From: Terebella lapidaria
Taxonomy: Eukaryota > Annelida > Polychaeta > Terebellida > Terebellidae
NCBI GenBank assembly: GCA_949152475.1
Contig: OX424563.1
Coordinates: 23,099,001-23,163,000, forward strand
Reading direction: 5' to 3'
Length of the DNA: 64,000 bases
The position numbers and the translations under genes were made by a program. The notes beneath the pieces are model-generated. The model did no database searches, was not told the origin of the DNA, and saw only the letters and a program-made list of their open reading frames with translations. Shown in pieces: positions 1-11,919 of the stretch (position 1 is the first letter of the stretch; every line of letters begins with the position of its first letter).

Positions 1-44
1 CAGTACTCAATGTCTTGACCCATCCCTATTGTTAGAACCAACAT

Positions 45-670
45 GACCTGACGATATAACTAATGGAAACATGACCCCAAACAAGTAGGATGCTCAATAA
101 ACAACAACAGATTGTTATTAGGCTCACGTATATTGAATAAGTCGTTAGTTTCGTTCGGTTTGCGTCACCAAAGTCACAAGTCTTGCACAGAAATAGACGA
201 GGCGCTATGAAAACTGAATCAACTCCAGGAATGTATCGATTTATGAGGCTTCGACATCGGATGCCGATTACAGGGATCATGATATAACCTTGTTAATTGC
301 ACTGATTGTCATAATTTCTGGGTTGGGTTCTCACCAAGTCGGGTTACTAATGCAACCCTTTCATTGTTACTCCTATAATCAACGGGTCTTTGATCGGTTT
401 CCTCTAAACATAGGAAACGGGAGAACGTTATTTTTGAGTTAACAGAAAGTCATTAGCAATTCGTTAGAGAAATCGATGCCTACCTAAAATCGATATGCAC
501 ATACTGATGATGAACAACAACAAGTATTTAGGCTTTACAGAAACAAAAATCACATGTGTATGCTCACCTGAAAACATGAATTTAGTATATATTCAGTGCG
601 TAGTCAGATGACCCATAAGCAGAATTGACAGGCGTGCAATCATTTTCGTGCATGAAATTCCATGTTCATG
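45..670 (-). repeat. Dispersed repeat A, inverted copy
   Basis: Read on the minus strand, this block aligns by eye with 3,560-4,165 and, less completely, with 8,985-9,420. Shared landmarks are a TTTCA(C/T)GCACAAAAAT start, an ACCCAGAAATTA block and a CATCCTACTTGTTT end. The reading frame of the 3,754-4,038 ORF is partly kept (residues like NNERVALVTRLGENPTQKL), which suggests that the repeat was once coding. Family unknown to me. Confidence 0.6.
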
Positions 671-674
671 TCCT

Positions 675-698
675 ATCTCTCTCTCTCTCTCTCTCTCT
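675..698. repeat. CT microsatellite
   Basis: About twelve CT units with an adjoining CT-rich tail. Confidence 0.9.
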
Positions 699-702
699 TT
701 CT

Positions 703-2740
703 CCCTCTCTCCATGCAGTGTATTAATTGTTCATCCGCTCCACAAACGTATTTATAGGGGATCCTTCCAATAAGAATTCATGACATTGTGACACGCCGAT
801 TTCGATAGATACCATGCATTATAGTAGACGGCAACGTTGTTACTTCCTTATGCATGTGCATGTAGAGGTTCGTACTTTATAAATAATTACATTCGTGACT
901 CCGCCGGTAAAAAAACATTCCACTCCGTGGTCTGATGCTGTCCTCATGAACTCGAGCTGTCACGCTTCTGAATGTATACACGTCCGAGAGACATATTTAC
1001 CACAGGTACATGTTGCCAGCTATGCCCGCTGGGCCGCTACAAAACCACGACCAGCCGCGCCGAGTTCACGACAATGTGATGGGCGGGCCGGGCCATGCTT
1101 TTATACGTGCACTTTGCTTGGATGCATGGTGGCGGTCACCTTGCATTAGTATTGACGGAGATCGAATTCTACCTGGCCATGCCACCTACTAGTGATGTTC
1201 ATTCACTTGCATTGCTCTGAGGCCTGCTACATGTAGTTTGTGCGCATACTATAGTCAGCAGGGCTTATCCATAGCCCTCCTCTATCCCTTCCTCCGAGAA
1301 GTTATCGATCAGCGCGGGTACCTACGGTTGCAAGGCAGGTGTGTTGAGGGATGGATGGGGGAGTGGGGGAGAGAAATGGGTGGACCAACAGGCGCCACAG
1401 ACACGCGTATTTCATGACAGGACACCGGTTCCCAATGACGAGACCGCATGCTCCCTGCCCTAACACTCCAACGTAATCCAAATTTACCTACGTCATACTC
1501 CATCTGTGTCAACAACGGCATGCTAATGGGATACGTTAATTATTCGGAAATCGCAACGTAATCTTCTATCATAATATGCTGTAGCAAATCTGTGCATGTT
1601 CGTGATCACCATTTTTTGACGTCATATGACACCCATTAATTGCTGTTTCATGCCAAATCACATCGCATTATATAGGCAACATAATGGTACATTTATGATA
1701 TGCACACTCATATTACCTCCGGTGTATGATTCTGCCCATTAAGCCCATCAACTTACATTGAATGCATGATATTTCTTTTTCAATTACATACTTTCTCCGC
1801 TGAAAATTGCATGTAGTTTCGAATAGCATTAATTTACATTGTACATTGGTGGAAAGGCTGATGGGATGCAGGCCCATGGGTCTTACGTTATTTGATATTA
1901 TATCGTAACTCAAGAACGCGCTTCTCCGCTCCGAGAAAACTATCAGGATCTACAGTTATACTCAATTAGTGCAATGGCTTTCGGGCATTCATTGAAACCT
2001 CTAAAATATCACTGATCGTTATGGCATGGCATCGTTAGGATCATTTATTCAACTAAATGTATTCATTCAATTCAATGTATCAAGCTGTTTCTTGTGTGGA
2101 TTCGTTTCTCTGCATGTGTATAAGGTAATGAGTTGAAATACTATCTATGCATCTATTTTACATTTTGTTAAATACTGTATATCTCCTTTTGGAGGCTGAA
2201 AAAAAAAATAAAAAAAATATAAGTTATAAATGCAACCTTCTTTCACATTCATCAGTGGAACATAGAGGCAAATTCATTTCATTTGGCATATTTACAACGT
2301 CGAGTTCGCGCACTCAGAATCATCGGAAGCCAAGTTCATTGTCACTCGATAGGCATCATACATGAATGACTTTCCTCATAACCCAAACCTAGCTCTATTT
2401 CCAAGTATTTTTCTTGTGAATTTATATTTTGAGGTTATCTGATGTCATCAATTCGATTCCGCCAGGATATCTACTATATTTAGTTTCTTATATATGCTCA
2501 TAAATACAAATTCGAGGTTCAATTCGTTATTTTAGGCCTGACATGATCTTGATATTGGCGACCCAGGTCATTCAAGTCACGTTCGTCAACGAAAAGCTCA
2601 GAAATGATTTCCTATTCATCCGTAATAGAAACTTTTTTTATCTGCAACGTTTAAAATGGGAGAGAAATTTGCACAGCATAATTTTATACACATTTATACA
2701 CATATATATAATTTTATTCACATTTTATACACATTACCTT
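703..2740. other. No gene seen
   Basis: Short unconnected frames only. None has a convincing domain, signal peptide or a set of splice sites that links it to a neighbour. I see no RNA gene here. Confidence 0.5.
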
Positions 2741-2789
2741 CCGTATGAGAACTTTTTGTGAAGAAAATATCAGTTTGAAAATATTTCCG

Positions 2790-2985
2790 GTTTTGATATG
2801 CCTATTCAAGTCCGGGTTTGAATATTTAATTCCCGGTTTGAATATTTAATTCCGGGTTTGAATATTTAACTCTAGGTTCGATATTTATTTTTAAGTTTTA
2901 ACATTTTCTAGGTTTTAATACTTAATTCCAGGCTTTAATATTTAATTCCTCGTTTTAAATATTTAATTCCCAGTTTCCCAGGTTT
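2790..2985. repeat. AT-rich array of about 20-bp units
   Basis: About nine degenerate units of the form GTTTGAATATTTAATTCCGG. The first three are nearly identical and the later ones drift. No inverted ends were found around the array, unlike the TACGG elements elsewhere in the window. Confidence 0.7.
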
Positions 2986-3039
2986 TTCCCATCGAGTAAA
3001 TCACTCTTCAGAAAAAAAGTTAATTCATAAATAAAACTT

Positions 3040-3535
3040 AGCCCCAAGGGACCTGTAGCTTACCGGTTAGCCAATGGGTGATCGGACCGATGGTCTGGTA
3101 ACTTCAAGGTTACAAGTATATTCAGCATATATCATTTCCTATATGTCCACAATTGATTCGTAAGCTGTAAAATTGACAACAAGTGAGATATGCGCCATTT
3201 CGTGCTCTGACCTTGAAAAACAGAGGTCAAAGGTCATATCCCAGCTCACGATAATATTCAGTATATATTATTTCTAACATGTCCACAATTGATTCCCAAG
3301 CTGAAAAAAGGCCATTTTCGGCATAAATGGCCGCCAAAACTGCATAATCGATTCAATGAAAAAAAAAGGTCTAGGGGTATTGACCCAATACATATTCACA
3401 CAAATTTATGGACAAAATCATCTGCCTGAAAAAAAGATAAAAAATGTTAACAAATGATGTGGCGGACGACGACGACGACGACGGACGAAAAACCACGACA
3501 ATAGCTTATCGGCCCTTATGGGCCGGTAAGCTAAA
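3040..3535 (-). mobile_element. Relic of the GGTTACCGG-ended element family
   Basis: Read on the minus strand it begins TTAGCTTACCGGCC, then a short GTC-rich run, then a TTTTTATC block. This matches the order at 56,376-56,480 and 58,463-58,545. At the other end TAGCCCCAAGGG recalls the TTAGCCCTTGGGCTAA terminus of those copies. It holds an AGGTCAAAGGTCA motif near 3,219-3,231 and an ACGACG run near 3,464-3,484. Shorter and more diverged than the two copies near 56-60 kb. Confidence 0.6.
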
Positions 3536-3753
3536 AAATGAATGTCCGTCATAAGCTTCCCTATGTACACATGGGGTTTCACGCACAAAAATTATTCCAC
3601 GCCTGTCAATGATAATGCCTTTGGGTCAACTGTCGAATATACACTGAATATAAAATGCTCTCAGGTGAGCACAAACATGTGATATCCATGTCAATAATAC
3701 TTGTTGTTTGCAGTTGTTTCTTGTTATTATTATGTGCATATATGCAATATTGA

Positions 3754-4038
3754 ATGCATATTGAATTTTGGTATGTATTGATTTTTGTTTCTGTTCTCCC
3801 CTTTTCTATTGGAGGAAACCAATCAAAGGCCGTTCATTATAGGAGGGACAATGAAAGGGTTGCCTTAGTAACCAGACTTTGTGAGAACCAAACCCAGAAA
3901 TTACAACAGTTAGAGCAAGGGTTATATCATAATTCCACTAATCGTCCTCAGACGTTGAAGTCTCGCTCTAAATTGATGCTTTCCTTGGATGAATTCAGTT
4001 TTCATAAGGCTTCATCCAATTTTGTAAAAGATTTATGA
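3754..4038 (+). CDS. 94-codon ORF in repeat A, function unknown
   Basis: An ATG opens a frame with a hydrophobic, signal-peptide-like start (residues 1-21, MHIEFWYVLIFVSVLPFSIGG), followed by a charged stretch containing RRDNERVALVTRL. The same frame can be followed in part in both other copies of repeat A. That argues for past coding use, probably inside a repeat rather than a host gene. I do not recognise a family. No splice partners were found. Confidence 0.25.
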   Translation: MHIEFWYVLIFVSVLPFSIGGNQSKAVHYRRDNERVALVTRLCENQTQKLQQLEQGLYHNSTNRPQTLKSRSKLMLSLDEFSFHKASSNFVKDL

Positions 4039-5672
4039 CTGGGTGACGCACATGGGACGAAACTAACAACTTATTCAATACATGTAGGCCTAATAACAAC
4101 ATGTCATCAGTATTAAACATCCTACTTGTTTAGGGTCATACTTGACATGTTTAGTTAAAAATATATTTCATTTCTATCTGGCAGCGACTTTCTGAACATC
4201 GACATACTTATTTCGAAAACAACAACCAAAAATGTTATTCACTTATTCCCAATTCGACATAACCAATCCAGTATTTTATCAAATTTATAATTAATTATAT
4301 ATTATTGGTTTTAAGTTACAATATTTTAAATTTTACAGCTGACAGCTGACTTTTCCCAACAAATGGTACCGGAACATTTTCTTTCATTATGTGTTTTTTT
4401 CCGTTTGGTGTGGAAGGGGGGGGGGGGGGTAGTTGCATGGTTTTGCTACATATCCAATGTATTCTACATGTGGTATGCATTTGTCACAGCTGAAAAAGTC
4501 TAAAATGGGCAGAAAACCAAGAAGAAACGCAACATGATCTCAGGTATGACAATGTAGCACTGATGTATCAATATATGATGAACTTTCAAGTCATCAAAGG
4601 TCTAATTCAAAATTTTCACGGAAATACGTATCTGTTACTTTCCATTTGGATATCAAGTTGTATATTCTATATGTACTGATACATAAATACATCATATAGA
4701 GGGGAAAGTAGTCCAGTTTGTTTGATTAATTAGGAAATAGGAAATTTTAGGAGACTAGGGATGGTTCAAAACATTAAATATTTTGTTTTCAGCGAGAACC
4801 CTTAAAATTCTATTGAAATGGCCACCACGTGCAGATCGTGCGGAATCCAATGCAAGAATTGTAAACAAATGTCTGAAAAGGTTCTGAGAAAATGCTTGTC
4901 GAATATAAAACTGGGCATTTTCGTCGGCAACTCCAAGCCAATGGGTGGTTGGACCATAGATTCAGTAACCTTCAGTAACATCCAACCCACCATGATCAGC
5001 TAATGATGGCGTATTGAAAAACAATAACATACCCACTTCACTATGATGGCGTCAAAAACAAAAACATACCCACTTCACTATGATGGCGTCAAAAACAATA
5101 ACATAACCATTCCACTATGATCGCGTCAAAAAACAACCATATTATATCCACTCTTCCGTGGTGAATTCTAATAATATATTACAATATTCACGAGGGAAAG
5201 TGCTGTATTGTTGAAATATCGTGGGTGTTGATGGTCCCGCACATTCTATATTGATACATGGATGGAAATGGATACATAATTCACAAGCTCAATGGTATAA
5301 TGGACCATTGAGAGGCATAATGCATGTCAGCATTGTTCCACCTTCACCGTGTCACATATCTATGCGCCTTGTATGGAAGGGTTCATTTGCAGATGTACTA
5401 TAATGGGCCTCTCAACATCATGATTTATGGATAAACCAAGATCATGGGCATAACTATAATGAAGACTATGTATGGACGCTTTATCGTATCGTTTATATTT
5501 TAATGCATATATCTGAATAATTAAACGAATCGAATGCAAACAAAACTCACATGAGAAACACACGCACTTTAATATTTGTTAATAGTCTGACGTAATTTAG
5601 TATATCCGGCAGCTGAAACCCATTAAGATTCTATTGCTAGTCATCGGTATTCCATACTCGACTGTCTTATGA

Positions 5673-6332
5673 AGATCCGGGTTGCTAGTTTATATGTAAT
5701 TGGAAAGTATGCTAATGTAAATGTTCTCCACCTACGTGACTTGTTTCTTGGTATTTAAGACATGGAGCAGCGGGGGTGGGAAAATGAGCTTCAAATATTG
5801 AGCTTTAAATATTGACATGTGTTTGGCGGCAGCCAGCCATGCAGGAGAAAAAAATATCACGCCACATCCTTTTGCTTCAGATGTCGGAGGGTCTATCGAC
5901 CCAATGGATCCGCGATGTACAAGTCCTTTGTCTCGATGCATTACGGACGATATCGACAGTCAATTTTGGAACAAGTAAAAACAAGCACATTTCATGAGAG
6001 AACTAGCAACAGATCCGGGTTGCTAGTTTATATGTAATTGGAAAGTATGCTAATGTAAATGTTCTCCACCTACGTGACTTGTTTCTTGGTATTTAAGACA
6101 TGGAGCAGCGGGGGTGGGAAAATGAGCTTCAAATATTGAGCTTTAAATATTGACATGTGTTTGGCGGCAGCCAGCCATGCAGGAGAAAAAAATATCACGC
6201 CACATCCTTTTGCTTCAGATGTCGGAGGGTCTATCGACCCAATGGATCCGCGATGTACAAGTCCTTTGTCTCGATGCATTACGGACGATATCGACAGTCA
6301 ATTTTGGAACAAGTAAAAACAAGCACATTTCA
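5673..6332 (+). repeat. Perfect 322-bp tandem duplication
   Basis: 5,673-5,994 and 6,011-6,332 read the same by eye, separated by 16 bases. The peptides that each copy happens to encode on both strands are identical. The absence of differences points to a very recent event, or to an assembly artefact. The unit holds no gene I can support. Confidence 0.9.
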
Positions 6333-7271
6333 GCAAGAACATTTCAGCAGTTTTTGCACCGAATTTTTTACTGGATCAGTATAGCTACAAATATTTGTAT
6401 ATACAGACAGAGATGGGTTTCTGAGATGGGTTTCTGATATAGATTAAATAATAATGGGTTATATCCCTCTTGTAAGTTATATGTCCAATATCTACTTGGT
6501 TGGTACAGTACAAGATATATTTTATCATATTCGTTTCGGGAAAATGAGCGTTGGATTAGAGCGTTCAGTCTATCACAGATTTATTGTTCCCAAATGACAA
6601 GTGTGGTTACGGTCTTCGCAGATATATCTGTACAGATCTATATATAGATAGATCTCTAGTCAATATACATCTATCACACCCGATTTGGACTGGGCGTTGT
6701 CTGGTAGCATGAGCAATCAAGGTGTAGAAATTAGCTACCTGTGGGGTTCTTTGAGGGGAAGTTTTACCGTTTGGGGAAAAGGCAAATGGGAGAGGCTGCA
6801 AGGGCAGTTATCAATCGATTTCCCAAGTACCGTGTGTGTGGTCCGACTGCCTAATGATTTGAATTATGGCCAGCAGGCTACACCGTTGATAAAAGGTGAA
6901 AGAATGGTACAATACATAATTTTATTAGCCAACTAAGTAGATGTACACGTAGCTACCCCACAATTCCCACGCAAGCCTAAACCTTGTGTGTTGCTTCCGT
7001 GGGGACGAGCCAAATAAATAATGTAACCAACGGTTCAATTAAATTTGATTTTTTTATTTTGAGCACTGTTTATGTCAAGGGATAAATGTGAATAATAGGG
7101 AAGCGTGATGAAATTTCCATGAAATTGCCTCACGATTCAAATTTTAAATGCATTCAAAAGTCATTTTTCCAGCATAGGAGACGGCGGCTATATGAATATT
7201 TTACCTAGGATATGATTACCAAAGCGGAATATGTGTTAACATAATCATTTCATGTAATATCGTCTTGTTAT

Positions 7272-7868
7272 TTGTGGTTTTATTTTCTTGTAGTTGTTAA
7301 TTTTATCTTAAATACACCAAGCATCCTCCATAATTATCAAACATCCTTGATTACACCTGGTTTAATTGACCAGCGGTATTCCAGGGAATTTCACAAGAAA
7401 ACTGTAATAGATAAGTGGGTGAATGAGCAATATTTTTACATTTCAATCGTCGGCGACGAATTTGTATGTGCCAACGAAACGATGATGAAAAGCAACGAAA
7501 CTGACATAATCTTTAAACATTATAGGACCTACAGCGAATCTTCCCATAAACTCGTCCCATTGCGAAGTGTGCTCACCCGTGAACACAGTGGGGCTCAGAT
7601 GGATGTGCCCCGTAATGATACTGCGTGGATGTCGTTGCTAGGCAACGGATATATACCCGGTGTTTCACCCCACAACACGGATTCACTACGGTGTGCTGTG
7701 TCCTCTTCGTTCGAATCATCGAAAAATTTACATCGCATTGACTTCAATTTCGGGTATCATTGCACTGGGAGTGGAGGAGACGTCTGCTATAGGAATATTT
7801 TACCTCGAATGTTTTATGAATATACAAACGGAACAGTCTTGCAAGATTCCACACAACGATTTAAGTAA
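7272..7868 (+). CDS. 198-codon open frame, possible exon, unknown
   Basis: The frame is open without an initial ATG (first in-frame ATG near 7,480). It starts just before a TTTTCTTGTAG that could be a splice acceptor. The peptide has NETMMKSNET-type glycosylation sites and several cysteines. A second frame, 7,660-7,923, reads a hydrophobic stretch (IYIALTSISGIIALG). Together these might be remains of a receptor-like exon. I found no convincing donor or neighbouring exon. It could equally be chance. Confidence 0.2.
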   Translation: MWFYFLVVVNFILNTPSILHNYQTSLITPGLIDQRYSREFHKKTVIDKWVNEQYFYISIVGDEFVCANETMMKSNETDIIFKHYRTYSESSHKLVPLRSVLTREHSGAQMDVPRNDTAWMSLLGNGYIPGVSPHNTDSLRCAVSSSFESSKNLHRIDFNFGYHCTGSGGDVCYRNILPRMFYEYTNGTVLQDSTQRFK

Positions 7869-8414
7869 TTATAGATCCGCATCGAATGAGAACTCTAGCT
7901 CTGAGTATATTGTTTTCTTGTGAACAGTTCGGAAGAAAACTAAACCCAAATATCATTAGACAACTTCGTCCAGTCTTGGCGCTGAGAGGGAAATCTAACA
8001 ATGTAATATGTGACATGACATTGCAACTGAATGAGATTCGTTCCATATAATTATATCCATGTAAAGCACAAATTATACGTGTAATGTCTATGATGTCCAT
8101 CGCACCAAAGCTTCAAATTTTGTTGATCTCTTCTGTCCACGATTTATGTTTGAAACGTGTGCAATACATGTAATAATTTATGAGAACAAAGTTTTGCTTT
8201 CAGTTATTAATAAAACTTTGTGTTATGCATGTGTTTTTCGAAACAAACAAATTATAATTGTTTTTTTTCTCTGCAATATAGAGAAACGTACCATGAATGC
8301 CATATACTCATTACATGTGAACATTATTATGTTTTATTATCATATACGACAATAGGCCTACCGTACATTTAAATACTAGTCATTTATTATTAATATTTTG
8401 GGTGCTTTTTCAAG

Positions 8415-8415
<1 letters not shown>

Positions 8416-8472
<57 letters not shown>
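8416..8472. repeat. ATT microsatellite
   Basis: About nineteen uninterrupted TTA/ATT units. Confidence 0.95.
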
Positions 8473-8473
<1 letters not shown>

Positions 8474-9484
8474 CTCTGGTCCACTGACCCCTGAATGTGA
8501 ACTCCGTGCCTACAGTGATCCAGTGTGTGACTCGTAAATATCGTTTTCCCGATCAATCAGACAAAAACACCGACAAAGCATATTACATTAGCGCTCATCT
8601 CTCAAGCTCCACATATTTTTGTTTGCTCGCATGTTTGAAGGTGTTTGATGGTGCATGGGTTCCACTACATTAATATGCCTATCGATAATGCTCAGCAGGG
8701 TTTCCCGCTTTTAGAGGTGTAACATTATGTCATCTGATGTGCGGATCTAGGGCCTGGCACCTCCACACCCATACACCCTCCCCCCTCGTAGGAACTGGCT
8801 GACAAAACAACTACACAGAAGTGTGCCTGACTGTATCTCACTGGTGCGAGGCTTCAAAACTGCCAATGTGTAGCAATGTGATGAGTTGGTAGAACGAACA
8901 GGTATAATCAGGTATGCGGCAGCAAATGAACAATTCATCGGAAAAAGAAGTATTAGTCATGTGGATTGATTCATCAGTTCATGGAAGCGTGCGATTTCAC
9001 GCACAAAAATGATTCAACTCTTGTCAGTTATGCCTTTGGTCAACTGTCAAACCTAGACACTGATCTCAGATGATCTCAGATCTCGTGTGAAATTCATGTA
9101 AATCGTACTCGTTGTTGTTGTTCATTGTTATTAATAAGTACATGACTGCATGTAAATTCATGCAATAATCCTAAGTGCAGATATCGATTTTGGTATGCAT
9201 CGATTTCTGTTTCTGTCCCAGAGATCACGTTCTTCCAAACAAAGACCATTCATTATAGGAGTGACAATGAAAGGGTTGCATTAGTAACCAGACTTGGTAA
9301 GAACCCAACCCAGAAATTACAACAATTAGTGCAATTAATCAGTTTATATCAAAATCTAGGTAATAATCCAGGTCCATGTGATACAGTATAATGTGTATTT
9401 CATTTAAAATTAATCCGCAAACCGATGAGAAACAATTAAAGCAACACATGTGAGTCCAATGCAATGTATGAATTGAAAACAGAC

Positions 9485-9800
9485 TAGACATCAAGGCCTA
9501 AAGATGCCTTTGGACATTTCGTGTGAAGCTCTTTTCCTACCTGGCATATCCATAAGAGACAATATTATAAAACCATGATGACTCTGAAAACGTCGGAGGT
9601 CGGAGTTCAACCGATATACCACATAGACGTTTCTCAAACAAAATTTGAGGTCAGGATCAAAGTTCATCCTTAATACCCCTTAGACATGTTTGCCTAGGGC
9701 GACGTGCCCGAAATATCCGTAAGGATTTAGGGCCGGTAACCTAAAAAAGACCCTCAGAACCATAAGGCCCTAAATATATCTGTAAGAAAATTCGAGATAA
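9485..9800 (+). repeat. Diverged copy of the left end of the 148-bp-array element
   Basis: CTAGACATCAAGGCCT, CATTTCGTGTGA and ATGACTCTGAA recur in order at 20,044-20,150. The copy lacks the 148-bp array and ends near AACCATAAGGCCCTAA, which recalls the hairpin end of the larger element at 23,838. Confidence 0.55.
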
Positions 9801-10636
9801 TGACCGCCAAAATTATGAACTCCATGCCAGTAGGTTATTACAGAAAACGGTCAGTAACCCCGAAACACACTCTGACACTTCCCTATAATCGTAACAAACA
9901 CAGAAACATATCTGTGATGGCGTCAAGAACTAAAAAAAAAATATCAACTCCTCTGAGATGAAATAAAATAATACATGTCCCCAGTGCAATGATGTGTTCC
10001 ATCGTGAAAATACCGTAGGTGTTGATAGTCATATATTTTCCACATTGACACTTACATGGATAATGCTTGATGTATAATTCACAAGATCCACAGTAGGATG
10101 GACAGTGGGAGGCATAATGTCTGATTGTATACCACTACTATGCTTAGTCCCACTACCTCCGTATCGCATAGGCTATGCACATTTTGTGAACTGGTTCATC
10201 ATAATGAACCTTTCACTACTAGTATCATGATTCATGAATATGGCTACAGTGAAGACACCAAAAGGGTGATTACATGTATATATATACGGTATACCATCAA
10301 ATACGGCATAATATAATTCATATTTCATCCAGAGCCATGAATAATCAGACGAATCAAATACAAACGGAAATCACGTGAGAGACACACGTACATAAACGTG
10401 CATTAATAATTATTGTCTACGTCAAATTAGCAGGCCCCTATACATGTACATGTATAGTAGCGGTAAACCCATTAAAACTCTATTGCTAGTTATTATGCAT
10501 GTGTATGTATTTAGAACGAGGGGGGTGGGGAGGGGGGTGGGGGGGGGGGATGACAGAGCTTCAAATATTGACATGTGTTTGGATGCAGGCAACGCTGCAG
10601 TAAAATTATCCTTTTATTTCGTATGTTATGCCGGAG

Positions 10637-11152
10637 TACGGAAGCTCATATTCGCCACATAGAGGACCGCAAATTTTTAATTACAGTGTAATAACACTGT
10701 AATACAGCGTTATAACGCTCTAATTTAGAGCGTTGTAACGCTCTATTTTAGAGCGTTATTACGCTCTAAATTAAACCGTTCACCTTCCTAGCATATTTCC
10801 ATTATCGTGATTTGTAATAAACATATCTAGATCAGAATAATTTTGAGATTTCCCTACAAATGATTGAGCTGATGAACTAGCAGGTCCGATGATGTCTCTG
10901 GCAGTGTAAATTAGAGCGTTATAACGCTGTAATTTACAGCGTAATTACGTTCTAATTACAGCGTTATTAAGCTGTAATAGAGCGTTATAACGCTGTAAAT
11001 TACAGCGTTATAACGCTCTAATTTACAGCGTAATTACACTCTAATTAGAGCGTTATTACGCTGTATTACAGCGTTATAACGCTGTATTACAGCGTTATAA
11101 CGCTGTAAAGAAAAAAGTGCATTCCTCCATCTGGCGAATATGAGCCACCGTA
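10637..11152 (+). mobile_element. TACGG-ended TIR element with GCGTTATAACGC array (T1)
   Basis: The left end TACGGAAGCTCATATTCG and the inverted right end TACGGTGGCTCATATTCG match over about 35 bases with few differences. Six bases outside each end are CCGGAG and CCTGAG, a probable 6-bp target duplication with one change. The inside is an array of units such as AACGCTGTAATTTACAGC that read nearly the same on both strands, broken by a plain 10,780-10,900 spacer. No transposase frame, so non-autonomous. Confidence 0.75.
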
Positions 11153-11919
11153 CCTGAGGGTTTATCGACGTCATGGATCCACAATACTCCATGTCCTGTG
11201 TCTCCGGTAGTGACACGTAATATGGCACAGTGCCGATTGCCTTACGGACGATACGGTTAATCTGTATCACAACAGAGCGAAGAGAATCAGCAGGGTTTTT
11301 GCACTGGATTTGCAATGCAAATACACACACAATATATGGACATCATACCTCAATACCTATGTTATGTTTATTACCTACCGAGTATAGAAAGGTACTGTGC
11401 TCCACTGAAATCTAAACGTGAACCCCGTGCCTATAGTGATCAAGTGTACGACTCGTAAAATGTCGTTTCTCGATCAATCGGACAAAAACACTGACAAACT
11501 TTGAAAGCATATACATTAGCGCCAATCTCTCGAACTCCTCATATTGCTTGCTCGCATGTTCGGCGGTGTTTGATGTTGTGACCCGTTACATTATCGATAA
11601 AGCGTATAAGGTTTCTTGCTATTATTGTTGCATTCCGCAATACCTGGTGATGGAAAGGTGCAAAGATTTTGCTTTCACAAAAAAGAAAAGAAAAAAAAGT
11701 TGCTTTTATGAATAAAAGCTACCAAGAACATCTATAAATTTGTCTCTCGCATGCACATGTGAATATCAAATGTAATGTATTTGCTTGAAATATGGATGAC
11801 GTGGGCAGTCAAACATATAGAAGTGTTTGATACACGCAGCTTGCCTATTGCCCTGTTCACAAAGAGCACCAAAAGTTTAGGTTCATCACGTAAGCGACAA
11901 TACCATGTAGACAGTCCCG

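Larger units (their letters stand above)
3560..8700 (+). repeat. Left unit of a diverged tandem duplication
   Basis: Landmarks here recur in the same order in 8,945-11,610: the repeat A block (3,560), a GATGGCGTCA-rich block followed by GTAGGTGTTGAT-like and CACAAGATCCA-like text (about 5,030-5,450), a CTATTGCTAGT plus TTGACATGTGTTTGG block (5,630-6,330), and a block with ACTCGTAAA and GATCAATC (8,490-8,650). The left unit is about twice as long, so one side gained or lost sequence. Divergence looks substantial, so the duplication is old. Confidence 0.6.
8945..11610 (+). repeat. Right unit of the diverged tandem duplication
   Basis: This shorter counterpart of 3,560-8,700 keeps the same order of blocks: repeat A (8,985-9,420), the GATGGCGTCA block (9,910-10,420), the CTATTGCTAGT and TTGACATGTGTTTGG block (10,480-10,590 and 11,160-11,290), and the ACTCGTAAA/GATCAATC block (11,400-11,600). 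The TACGG element at 10,637-11,152 splits the third block, so it inserted after the duplication. Confidence 0.6.
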
